DNA of 64,000 nt from Bacteroidia bacterium (GTDB lineage: Bacteria > Bacteroidota > Bacteroidia > 2-12-FULL-35-15): positions 241,426 to 305,425 of the forward strand of contig JAURXZ010000008.1 in NCBI GenBank assembly GCA_030654175.1. Reading direction: 5' to 3'. The position numbers were made by a program, and so were the translations under genes. The stretch's first letter is position 1. Every line of letters begins with the position of its first letter. Under the pieces are notes generated by a model. It saw only the letters and a list, made by a program, of their open reading frames with translations, made no database searches and was not told the DNA's origin. This document shows, one piece after another, positions 44,329 to 51,716 of this stretch.

Positions 44329-45282
44329 ATGAGAATTCCTTCCAATAAAATAGCTGATGTGGTACGTTTTTTTCGTGATGAACTAAAAAATACGTATGAA
44401 AAGGACGAATTAGAAACGTTTATTGCCTATTGCTTTGAAGAATATTTGAATTTGAAACGAGTTGACATATTTTTAAATTTCGATGTTACAATTTCAGAAT
44501 CGGAATTATTGAAATTTAATTTTGCAATAAAGGACCTAAAGCAGCATAAACCGATTCAATATATTTTCGGAAAAGCTGATTTTTATGGTTTGAAATTTAT
44601 TGTAAATAAACATGTTTTAATTCCCCGGCCGGAGACAGAAGAGTTGGTTCAATTGATAATATCAAGAACAAAGAAACAAGAATCAAGAGCTGAGAATCAA
44701 GAACCAGGAACTAACGTGCAAGAGCCAAGTGCAAAGAATCAAGATGTAGCACATCTCGCCCTTCCCATCTCCATACTCGATATCGGTACTGGAAGTGGTT
44801 GCATCCCTGTTGCCTTGAAAAAAAATATTCCTTTAGCAAAAGTTTACGCGTTGGATATCTCTGCAGAAGCGCTTGATATTGCAAAACAAAATGCAGAATT
44901 GAACACTGTGGATGTGGAATTTTTTCAACACAATATTTTATCTGCCACCGATATGTTACCTGATCCGGACTTAAAATTCGACATTATCGTTAGTAATCCT
45001 CCCTACATTTGTGTTTCAGAAAAAGAACAAATGCAAAATAATGTGCTGGAGCATGAGCCGCATCTGGCATTATTTGTTAATGATAATGATCCTCTGCTAT
45101 TTTATAGATCAATTGCCGATTTTGCTTTAAAAAATTTAAAACAAAACGGAGAATTATACTTTGAAATTAATCAGGCTTTAGGTCCTGAAACAACGCTCCT
45201 GCTTGAAAGCAAAGGTTTCAAAAATGTAGTTTTGGTAAAAGATATAAATAATAATAATCGTATATTGTATTGTAATATTTAA
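44329..45282 (+). CDS. prmC: Release factor glutamine methyltransferase PrmC with repeat-derived insertion
   Basis: The 317-aa enzyme methylates the GGQ glutamine of release factors. The N-terminal helical domain (1-100) ends in IPRPETEELV. The SAM motif ISILDIGTGSGCIPVAL begins near residue 148 and the catalytic NPPYI is near residue 223. Between them, residues ~113-146 are an extra low-complexity stretch rich in Q, E, N and K. Its DNA repeats GAATCAAGA three times (44675-44745), like a satellite of intergenic origin. The insertion keeps the frame and lies at a surface linker, so the enzyme probably works. Confidence 0.93.
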   Translation: MRIPSNKIADVVRFFRDELKNTYEKDELETFIAYCFEEYLNLKRVDIFLNFDVTISESELLKFNFAIKDLKQHKPIQYIFGKADFYGLKFIVNKHVLIPRPETEELVQLIISRTKKQESRAENQEPGTNVQEPSAKNQDVAHLALPISILDIGTGSGCIPVALKKNIPLAKVYALDISAEALDIAKQNAELNTVDVEFFQHNILSATDMLPDPDLKFDIIVSNPPYICVSEKEQMQNNVLEHEPHLALFVNDNDPLLFYRSIADFALKNLKQNGELYFEINQALGPETTLLLESKGFKNVVLVKDINNNNRILYCNI

Positions 45283-45289
45283 TCAATTC

Positions 45290-45423
45290 ACCACTAAGGC
45301 ACTGAGAACACAAAGAAACACAAAGAAAAAAATATAAAGTTTTAAGTAGTAAAGGCGCAATGAAATACAAAGAAAAAAAATATAAAGCTTAGTGAACCTA
45401 AATGTTCTTAGTGCCTTAGTGGT
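45290..45423. repeat. 134-bp inverted-repeat element, copy 2
   Basis: ACCACTAAGGCACTGAGAAC at 45290-45309 is matched in reverse by GTTCTTAGTGCCTTAGTGGT at 45404-45423 with one mismatch. The arms are the same sequence as copy 1 at 36597-36730, and the middle is again AT-rich with CACAAAG/AAATATAAAG repeats. It fills the gap between prmC and the TonB-domain gene. Confidence 0.85.
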
Positions 45424-45441
45424 AAAAAAAATGTTAATCTA

Positions 45442-46230
45442 ATGAAGAAAATTAATTGTGTGCTTTTTTTTCTGATATCATTCGCTGGCTTGGCACAGCC
45501 TGGATTTAATGTTGATGTATTGCCCACCAATATTGGCGGTAAAGCTGAATTTAAAAGAGTTTTTGAACAGGAATTAATTTATCCCGAAAGTGCATTAAAG
45601 GAAAAAGCAGCAAAAAAAGTAACGATCAACTTTGTGGTCATGAAGGATAGCTCCGTTTCTCAAATAAAAATTTTGGGGTCAGGGTCACCTGCTATTGACG
45701 CAGAAGCAATGCGGTTATTTAAGTTATTTCAGTGGGTTCCTGCCATAAAGGATAGAATGTATGTTAGTGCAAACTGGTCAGAAACATTTAATTTCGATCC
45801 CGGCAAATATTCAAAAATATGCCGTGAACGTGGTTTTCAAAAATTTAATTATTTGGCCGATTCCCAAATTGACAGTTCGGGCATCATTTATAAAAATCCT
45901 GAACAATTGCCAATGTATCAAAAAGGCAACTATGCCTTACAGGATTTTATTAAAGAAAATTTAGAGTATCCCAAACAAGCACAATTATCAAATATACAAG
46001 GTACTGTAGTGTTGCGTTTTGTTGTTGAGCCGAGTGGATTGATAACAAATATTGGCGTTGAAAGAACGGTTGGCGGTGGCTGTGAGCAGGAAGCCATCCG
46101 TGTGTTAGAAATGATCAAATGGTATCCGGGTAAGAATGATGGTAAATTGGCACGTGTACAAATGTCATTTCCTTTTTATTTTATTCTTAATGATGAATTT
46201 CGTGATAACAGTGGGGGAGAGCAAAAATAA
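45442..46230 (+). CDS. Secreted protein with two TonB C-terminal-like domains
   Basis: The 262-aa protein has a signal peptide (cleavage near GLAQ, residue 18). Two TonB_C-type modules follow: residues ~35-110 (YPESALKEKAAKKVTINFVV, DAEAMRLFKLFQWVPA) and ~165-245 (YPKQAQLSNIQGTVVLRFVV, QEAIRVLEMIKWYPG). Canonical TonB has a membrane anchor and a Pro-rich spacer; neither is present. So it is probably not an energy transducer but a periplasmic or surface protein reusing the fold. The two modules differ enough to suggest old duplication. Confidence 0.8.
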   Translation: MKKINCVLFFLISFAGLAQPGFNVDVLPTNIGGKAEFKRVFEQELIYPESALKEKAAKKVTINFVVMKDSSVSQIKILGSGSPAIDAEAMRLFKLFQWVPAIKDRMYVSANWSETFNFDPGKYSKICRERGFQKFNYLADSQIDSSGIIYKNPEQLPMYQKGNYALQDFIKENLEYPKQAQLSNIQGTVVLRFVVEPSGLITNIGVERTVGGGCEQEAIRVLEMIKWYPGKNDGKLARVQMSFPFYFILNDEFRDNSGGEQK

Positions 46231-46318
46231 TTTTTGTGAACGTGCATGATCAGTCTCCAATCGGTCGAAGACTTACTTTGATCATAAAAATATTTTATGC
46301 AAAATATAAACGTGCCTT

Positions 46319-47329
46319 ATGAATGCAAGTTTTATAAAAATCGTTTTGTTTTTTTTATTTCTTCCAACTTTTGTCGGTGCTCAATCCGATACCACAAGTG
46401 TTAAAACAAAACCCTTTAAATCTGAGAGTTATTTTAGACTGAATTACGAAAACGATTTTTTCTTTGTCACTGATCGTTACTATACGCAAGGTATTTCGTT
46501 AGAATTGATCATGCCTTTTATTAAAAAGTCTCCTCTTTCCAAATTACTAATTCCAATAAATAAGAATGCTTTGAACTATTACGGACTTAATTTGGAACAG
46601 GATGTTTTTACACCCCGCAGTATCCGTCACGATAGTATTTTTATTGGTGAACGGCCCTTTGCGGGCGTTTTTTTTGTTTCTCATTTTTTAGTTTCCATCA
46701 ATTCGGAAAAGAAACAACGGCTATCAACAAGCCTTGCCTTGGGGATTATAGGACCTGAAGCGAAAGGTTCGGAGGAGCAAAAAGGAATTCATTATGCTCT
46801 GCAAAATATTCAGCCATTGGGTTGGGAATATCAAATTGCAACCGACTATGTATTGAATTACAATGTAAAATTTGAACAGGGATTATTTGCTAAAGAACGA
46901 ATTGAATGTATTGGTTTTGTTGGGTCCAGGCTGGGGACTCTTTACGATGATATTTCCATAGGAGCGATGTTGCGTGGCGGGTTGATGCAGTCTTATTTTA
47001 AAAATTTAGGATTAAGTTCTTCTTCAGGTAAGTTAAATGAAAATGGGGCAGGAGATAAAACAAATAAATTCCAATGTTATATTTTTGGTAAGGCAGAATT
47101 AAAAACTGTTGCATACAATGCCACTTTGCAAGGCGGAATGTTTAATAAAAACAGTATTTATACTCTTCCGGCACAAGATATTAAGAGAGTTGTGGGAATG
47201 GGCCATTTGGGGCTTGTATTGGCATATAAGAGGGTTAGTTTTGAGTATTCCCACGCCTATATAAGTCCTGAATTTGATATTGGTTTGAGCCACAGTTGGG
47301 GGCATTGTAATATTACTGTTTGTTTTTAG
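46319..47329 (+). CDS. Lipid A deacylase LpxR-like outer-membrane protein (DUF2219)
   Basis: The 336-aa protein has a signal peptide (cleavage near FVGAQ). The LpxR/DUF2219 pattern is clear: LNYENDFFFVTDRYYTQGIS near residue 41 with the conserved Asn-Asp pair, then GERPFAGVFFVSH and GIIGPEAKGSEEQKGIHYAL with a conserved His and GWEYQIATDY. LpxR removes the 3'-acyloxyacyl group of lipid A in the outer leaflet. Activity is not proven. It is the last plus-strand gene before the cassette-like region. Confidence 0.85.
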   Translation: MNASFIKIVLFFLFLPTFVGAQSDTTSVKTKPFKSESYFRLNYENDFFFVTDRYYTQGISLELIMPFIKKSPLSKLLIPINKNALNYYGLNLEQDVFTPRSIRHDSIFIGERPFAGVFFVSHFLVSINSEKKQRLSTSLALGIIGPEAKGSEEQKGIHYALQNIQPLGWEYQIATDYVLNYNVKFEQGLFAKERIECIGFVGSRLGTLYDDISIGAMLRGGLMQSYFKNLGLSSSSGKLNENGAGDKTNKFQCYIFGKAELKTVAYNATLQGGMFNKNSIYTLPAQDIKRVVGMGHLGLVLAYKRVSFEYSHAYISPEFDIGLSHSWGHCNITVCF

Positions 47330-47357
47330 TGTAGTTCACTTTCAGAGAGCCCACCTT

Positions 47358-47409
47358 TGTCATCCCGAGCTTTCGCGAGTGATCTTATTGTTGATGGTTA
47401 CAAATGACA
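47358..47409. repeat. Degraded TGTCAT...ATGACA palindrome
   Basis: TGTCAT at 47358-47363 and ATGACA at 47404-47409 bracket a CGAGCTTTCGCGAG hairpin (47366-47379). Orientation and ends match the element at 16891-16964. Confidence 0.6.
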
Positions 47410-47421
47410 TAGTGATATTGA

Positions 47422-47471
47422 GCCTAACGGTGAAATAGGCGTGCTTTTCGCACGCTTATTTGGTGTTAGGG
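47422..47471 (-). repeat. attC-like recombination site, about 50 bp
   Basis: Read on the minus strand, the site opens with CCCTAAC and ends with GTTAGGC, which fits the integron core-site consensus GTTRRRY exactly at its cutting end. Between them AAATAAGCGTGC pairs with GCACGCCTATTT around a GAAAA loop. Short unequal spacers (ACC and CACC) separate the arms from the ends, like the unpaired central spacer of attC. It lies 37 nt downstream of the stop codon of the minus-strand gene, exactly where a cassette attC belongs. Confidence 0.6.
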
Positions 47472-47507
47472 GTTCGTTGTTTTTTCTTTCGCGTATAGGT
47501 CGGCAAG

Positions 47508-48428
47508 TTACTCAATTATTACTTTTCGATTTGTAACAATATTTCTCTCGTCAAGTGTCTGTATAAAATAAATTCCGTTTTTTATTTCGTTTTTTTCAAT
47601 TATTAATTCTTCGCCCGTAAAATTCATATTTCGAATTTCTTCTCCTAATACACTTATTATTTTGACATTCGTTCTGTATTGCGCCTTATTAAATTTAATA
47701 GTAATTCTGTTTATGCTTGGGTTTGGATAAATATTTAATGTTGTTTCTTGATATGGTTCATTTGGAATACCAATAGTAATTGGATTACAATATTCAGGAT
47801 GTAAAACATAACTTTCTGTTGAGTCTGTGTAGCAAATAAAAGTATAGTAAGGAGACATTGATAAACTGCATTGAGACCAAAACAGGTCAGATCCATTGCC
47901 CCCCACCATTCCAACATAACCAATACCTTCGATAAAATGAACAGAATCTGAAGTAATAAATCTTTTTCGATAATTGCTTCCGATCATAACTGAGTCAACT
48001 ACAGCAATGATATTATTGCAGGTAGTAAATGTGTCGCCAACAACCCAATTGAAGTCGTACAATAACTGCTCAGTGCCAGTGAAATTTGCCGAATAAACTC
48101 TTTTGTTTAAAGTGTCATTTCTTATTGCTCCAGCGTAACCAGCATAAACAGATTGAGAACTATTCGGTCCACAGGAGCAGTTTGCAAATGAAACATCACA
48201 GTAAATGTTTGCGTACTTTTTTCCAGAAACAATAGTGTCACCCAATAGTCGGTATTGATAGTCAATGTAACAGATGTTTATTCCTGTACATGACCCGCTA
48301 TCGTTACTTGCAACGTCAGAGTTCTGAAAAGTCCAAATAGCATTGGAATAGGGAAAAGGATGATAAACCGATGTCTGAGCGGTCAGAATTAAGGGTGTCA
48401 TGAATAGAAGTAAAATAAATCTTTTCAT
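47508..48428 (-). CDS. Secreted protein with T9SS type A sorting domain (cassette-like)
   Basis: The 306-aa protein has a signal peptide (LLLFMTPLILTAQ). The body is rich in Cys (SFANCSCGPNSS, CTGINICYIDY), Tyr and Ser and resembles no catalytic family I recognise. The C-terminus is a complete T9SS type A tail: LNIYPNPSINRITIKF, IISVLGEEIRNM, KNGIYFIQTLD and the basic NRKVIIE end. Its start lies about 63 nt inside the CCCCTAAC core at 48491-48498, and an attC-like palindrome follows the stop. It would use the host's type IX secretion. Confidence 0.8.
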   Translation of the reverse strand: MKRFILLLFMTPLILTAQTSVYHPFPYSNAIWTFQNSDVASNDSGSCTGINICYIDYQYRLLGDTIVSGKKYANIYCDVSFANCSCGPNSSQSVYAGYAGAIRNDTLNKRVYSANFTGTEQLLYDFNWVVGDTFTTCNNIIAVVDSVMIGSNYRKRFITSDSVHFIEGIGYVGMVGGNGSDLFWSQCSLSMSPYYTFICYTDSTESYVLHPEYCNPITIGIPNEPYQETTLNIYPNPSINRITIKFNKAQYRTNVKIISVLGEEIRNMNFTGEELIIEKNEIKNGIYFIQTLDERNIVTNRKVIIE

Positions 48429-48490
48429 TTGTCAAGGTATTTAAATTTCCTATTCGTTTGTCCTTACACAATACGGTCTTTGTACAATGA

Positions 48491-48671
48491 CCCCTAACGT
48501 TTGGCAGCCTTGCGATGTGCTGGATTAGAAAGCACAAAACTGTCTGCTACCACAAATATAAATTAAATGCACTACCGGTTATGGCAAGCGCCAGCAAAAA
48601 GTTTACACCGCTGAAAAAATGCGCTTGCAACTTGCACGAACCCCAGCATATTGCGAGGGTGCTGTTAGGGG
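48491..48671 (-). repeat. Long attC-like palindromic site, 181 bp
   Basis: CCCCTAAC at 48491-48498 and GTTAGGGG at 48664-48671 are the perfect ends. The adjacent arms pair imperfectly (TTGGCAGCCTTGCGATGTGCTGG against CCAGCATATTGCGAGGGTGCTG), with bulges as in attC. An inner perfect 8-bp stem GCAAGCGC (48584-48591) / GCGCTTGC (48621-48628) caps the centre. On the minus strand it begins 24 nt after the TIR gene's stop and ends about 63 nt before the T9SS-protein gene. It is longer than most attC sites. Confidence 0.55.
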
Positions 48672-48694
48672 TAGGCAAATTGATTTTCTCATAA

Positions 48695-49645
48695 TTATTT
48701 TTTTCTTTTCTGTTCAATATTGTCTATGAAATCCTTTACCCACTTGTCTATTAATTCTTCTGTAGTGCAAAATATGTTAGGTTGGTTAAATTCCGACCAA
48801 CCAATTTGGCCAATTAAATTACGGTCAAATTTTAATTCGATTTTTTTATGCATTTTTTCTTGGTAGTCAAGTCCTCTATAACCGCTTTTAGTATAAAGTG
48901 ATACTCTTAGTTTTCCATAGTTGACGCCTGATTCAAAACCGCTACTATTATTAAAACAAAGGCAATAATTTTCATAACCTAATTCAAACATTGGTGGATG
49001 GCTAGTTCTTTCAGAAATAGATAGGTGCAAATTTGTTGAAGGGTCTTCGATGAGTGTTTTTAAAGATTTTATTTTTTGAATTATTGAAGCCATTTCAGAA
49101 AATGCGTATTGAGTTGCTTCGTGACTATTAAGAAATGCTTCTCTTTCATTTTCTAAATTTCTTAATCGTTTTAATCTATCTGCTCGGTCTCCAATTGATT
49201 CAACTCTCGTTTTTCCACCCTTCTCCTTTACTCTTTGGTCAATAACTGCAATTGCGCCTTCAGATTTAAATCTTGGGTAGTCCAGCCAAATATACGTTTG
49301 TGGAATCCACTTTGGTAGGGTTGAATTTGGGTCTAAATTAATTACTATTAGAAAGTCCCAACCGTTATCAAATGCTCGATTTTTAATTGCTGTTTCTTCT
49401 ATTCTTGTCCATGGAGTATGCCCCCAACCGTCTCTATATAAAAGAACAACAATTCTAGATTCTTCGTAAAAGACTTTGTTGAATTGTCTTTCACCATCCG
49501 TTGCTCCTAGTTCTTCTTGTTTTTTGGAATAAATAAAAGTTGTAAGTCTGTCTTGAATTTTATCATTAATGTCGAATGCAATTGATTCGTCTTGTTTTAA
49601 AAATGAAAAACCAACTTCATATTTATATTTTTCTTTGTTGTCCAA
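48695..49645 (-). CDS. TIR-like domain protein, possible NADase or nucleotide effector
   Basis: The 316-aa protein starts at TTG. The N-terminal ~150 residues have a TIR-like fold: YEVGFSFLKQDESIAFDIND, RLTTFIYSKKQEELGATDG, then SRIVVLLYRDGWGHTPWTRIE. The WxxxE segment (W79 to E83) aligns with the WVHKE catalytic Glu region of SARM1-type TIR NADases, by eye. Next come FLIVINLD and YIWLDYPRF, as in bacterial TIR proteins. The C-terminal half (160-316) begins with a coiled coil (RADRLKRLRNLENEREAFL) and a beta-rich region of unknown function. No partner gene is adjacent. It is bounded by CCCCTAAC sites. Confidence 0.72.
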   Translation of the reverse strand: MDNKEKYKYEVGFSFLKQDESIAFDINDKIQDRLTTFIYSKKQEELGATDGERQFNKVFYEESRIVVLLYRDGWGHTPWTRIEETAIKNRAFDNGWDFLIVINLDPNSTLPKWIPQTYIWLDYPRFKSEGAIAVIDQRVKEKGGKTRVESIGDRADRLKRLRNLENEREAFLNSHEATQYAFSEMASIIQKIKSLKTLIEDPSTNLHLSISERTSHPPMFELGYENYCLCFNNSSGFESGVNYGKLRVSLYTKSGYRGLDYQEKMHKKIELKFDRNLIGQIGWSEFNQPNIFCTTEELIDKWVKDFIDNIEQKRKK

Positions 49646-49685
49646 TTTGATTTATTTAGAATTGTGTGAATGTCCTACTTGCTTA

Positions 49686-49693
49686 CCCCTAAC
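49686..49693 (-). repeat. CCCCTAAC core site at the outer edge of the cassette-like region
   Basis: CCCCTAAC on the plus strand (GTTAGGGG on the minus strand) lies about 41 nt upstream of the TIR start. No pairing arm is visible beyond it. It may be a degenerate half-site or a simple attI-like insertion point. AT-rich palindromes such as TTTACAAATATTTGTAAA (49728-49745 region) follow. Confidence 0.4.
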
Positions 49694-49862
49694 AATTCCC
49701 TAAACGCATGTTTCCATTTACAAATATTTGTAAATAATTACAAATAATTAAAAACGCATTATAGGTTTATCTAATGTGTTTTTTCAAATGTAAGAATAAT
49801 TACAATCTAAAGCTGCTATTTCAGGATCACAAACGAAGGGGATTTAATTTTATGGGAGTGCT

Positions 49863-50159
49863 CTAATTTTTTTTCTCCTCAACAATCACGAAAATATCTT
49901 CGTTGTTGCGTTTCATCAGATATTTTTCGCGGGCGAATTTTTCTAATGTATTAGGGTTGGTGGTAAGTTCTTTAATATCTGAAGTAATTACAGAAATTTC
50001 ATTTTGAAAATAATTCCGTTCTTTTTCCAGTTGTTTAACCTGCTGGCGCAGTTCAATCTGGTTCCCAAGATCATTTTTATCAAAAAATACCACCCATACC
50101 ACTAATCCAATTATGGTTAGCAGGTACTTGTTTTTTATAATGGGTAGGATCTTTTTCAT
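49863..50159 (-). CDS. Septum formation initiator family protein (DivIC/FtsB-like)
   Basis: The 98-aa bitopic protein has a short cytoplasmic start, a membrane helix (KYLLTIIGLVVWVVFF) and a periplasmic coiled coil (IELRQQVKQLEKERNYF, EISVITSDIKELTTNP). The end LEKFAREKYLMKRNNEDIF is the FtsB/DivIC signature. It would belong to the FtsQLB-like divisome subcomplex. It is a housekeeping gene, which frames the cassette-like region to its left. Confidence 0.9.
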   Translation of the reverse strand: MKKILPIIKNKYLLTIIGLVVWVVFFDKNDLGNQIELRQQVKQLEKERNYFQNEISVITSDIKELTTNPNTLEKFAREKYLMKRNNEDIFVIVEEKKN

Positions 50160-50252
50160 AGAACAAAAATAAATACAAAGTCAATATGAATAACACGGAT
50201 TGAAAAAGTTTCCCAATTTCCCTTGTTAATATCTGAATTTTGTAAAAGGTGC

Positions 50253-50741
50253 TTAATTCCCTTTTTTTAAATAAACCATTTTAATAGCAGTAATAGCAGC
50301 TTCATCACCTTTGTTACCGTGTTTTCCACCAGATCTGTCTTGAGCTTGCTGCAAAGTGTTTGGGGTCAATAATCCGAATATTACCGGCTTATTATATTTC
50401 AAACTTACATTGGTAACACCTTGTGCCACTGCATCGCAAATAAAATCAAAATGGCGTGTTTCGCCTTGTATTACACAGCCTAAACAGATAACGCTATCAA
50501 TGCTTTTATCTTCACACAGTAATTGTGCACCAAAAGTTAATTCAAAGCTTCCGGGAACGTATTTTACAATGATATCATTTTCAGTTACACCATTATCCAA
50601 TAATGTTTTTAATGCTCCATCTCTTAACGCTCCTGTTACTTCAATGTTCCATTCAGCCACCACAATACCAATCCGCATTCCTGCGCCATTTGGGATAGTG
50701 GTATGATTAAAATCGGATAGGTTTTTTAGGGCGGATGACAT
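50253..50741 (-). CDS. ribH: 6,7-dimethyl-8-ribityllumazine synthase
   Basis: 162 aa from the ATG at 50741 (the extension to 50789 is not conserved). RibH signatures are RIGIVVAEWNIEVTGALRDGA, IIVKYVPGSFELTFGAQLL, VICLGCVIQGETRHFDFIC (the catalytic His in RHFD) and VIFGLLTPNTLQQAQDRSGG. It condenses the pyrimidine amine with butanone phosphate. It is separate from ribD by 6 kb. A terminator hairpin lies between it and the TPR gene upstream. Confidence 0.97.
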   Translation of the reverse strand: MSSALKNLSDFNHTTIPNGAGMRIGIVVAEWNIEVTGALRDGALKTLLDNGVTENDIIVKYVPGSFELTFGAQLLCEDKSIDSVICLGCVIQGETRHFDFICDAVAQGVTNVSLKYNKPVIFGLLTPNTLQQAQDRSGGKHGNKGDEAAITAIKMVYLKKGN

Positions 50742-50790
50742 ATTTATAAATAATTGGTTCGTTAATGTTGATTTAAAACTACTAAACAAA

Positions 50791-50835
50791 AAATTGCGAA
50801 TCCGGAGAGCTAATTAGCAAACAGATTCGCAATTT
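50791..50835 (-). terminator. Terminator downstream of the TPR gene
   Basis: AAATTGCGAATC (50791-50802) pairs perfectly with GATTCGCAATTT (50824-50835) over a 21-nt loop. On the minus strand the stem is followed by TTTTTTG; on the plus strand by CGTTTTTTTT. It ends the TPR transcript before ribH. Confidence 0.75.
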
Positions 50836-50864
50836 CGTTTTTTTTATCAGTAACCAAAATTGGA

Positions 50865-51548
50865 TTACAAGTTGCCTAGTGTCTTCGCACGGCTGATGTA
50901 TTTTTCTACTTCTTTACCGTCTGTAGTTTCAGCATATTCGTTTTGAATACGTTCGTATAATTTAACTGCATCAGCATAATTACCTTTATCTTCATTAGCC
51001 AATGCTGCTTTTTTCAAAAAAACAGGCGTAGAAAATGTATTTACATTTTGTTCAGCAGCTTTTAAATAAAAAGTAATTGCCTCATCGGTTTTACCCAATT
51101 CCATATTAGCATCACCAATTGCAGCGGTAGCTTGTGGTCCAACTATTTGGTCGTCACCATCAAATTCCTGCAAATGCTGAATAGCATCTTCGAACTGACC
51201 TTTCTTTAAATAACAGATACCTAAATAGTATTCAGCTAAATTACCTGAAGGAGTGATGCTGAATTCATCCACTATCTGGATAAAACCTAAAGCAACACCA
51301 TCACCATTCATCGCTTTATCTAACGAATCTTTACCAAAATAATCTTCTGCTTTATACATTTCGGAGCGTGCCCTGGTTTCTTCACCTGCCACATACCAAT
51401 ATTTATATGCAAAGTAACCACCTACCAATGCTATAATAACAGCGGCAATGATCATTAAGCTTTTTTTATTTTGCTCAATATAAAGTTCAGTTTTGGTAAA
51501 CGCCTGTTCAACGTCAACAATTGGTTCGTCTGTAATTTGCTGTGCCAT
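50865..51548 (-). CDS. Membrane-anchored tetratricopeptide protein (YfgM/BepA-like architecture)
   Basis: 227 aa from the ATG at 51548; the longer frame to 51599 translates leader sequence. A helix at residues ~32-52 (SLMIIAAVIIALVGGYFAYKYW) anchors it, and the periplasmic part has three to four TPR units (AEYYLGICYLKKGQFEDAI, AAIGDANMELGKTDEAITFY, ADAVKLYERIQNEYAETTDG). This resembles YfgM-type proteins that assist secretion, but the label is tentative. It is divergent from recF. Confidence 0.8.
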   Translation of the reverse strand: MAQQITDEPIVDVEQAFTKTELYIEQNKKSLMIIAAVIIALVGGYFAYKYWYVAGEETRARSEMYKAEDYFGKDSLDKAMNGDGVALGFIQIVDEFSITPSGNLAEYYLGICYLKKGQFEDAIQHLQEFDGDDQIVGPQATAAIGDANMELGKTDEAITFYLKAAEQNVNTFSTPVFLKKAALANEDKGNYADAVKLYERIQNEYAETTDGKEVEKYISRAKTLGNL

Positions 51549-51654
51549 ATTTATTTTAAGTGTAATTAAATGGAGTGCAAAAATAAGTTTTTTTTGCAAT
51601 ATCTGTCATTTAATTACAAAATATGCTTTTTGAGCACCCTTTTTCGGTATTTTT

Positions 51655-51708
51655 ACTACGAATTAACCGACTTTGATTGGTAATTCGTTAAAATTCGTAA
51701 TTCGTAGT
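51655..51708. other. Perfect 11-bp inverted repeat just upstream of recF
   Basis: ACTACGAATTA at 51655-51665 and TAATTCGTAGT at 51698-51708 form a stem with a 32-nt loop. Its right edge is 9 nt before the recF ATG (51717). It contains repeated TTCGTAATTCGTA units. It may shape the recF leader mRNA or be a relic repeat. Confidence 0.5.
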
Positions 51709-51716
51709 ATTTTACA

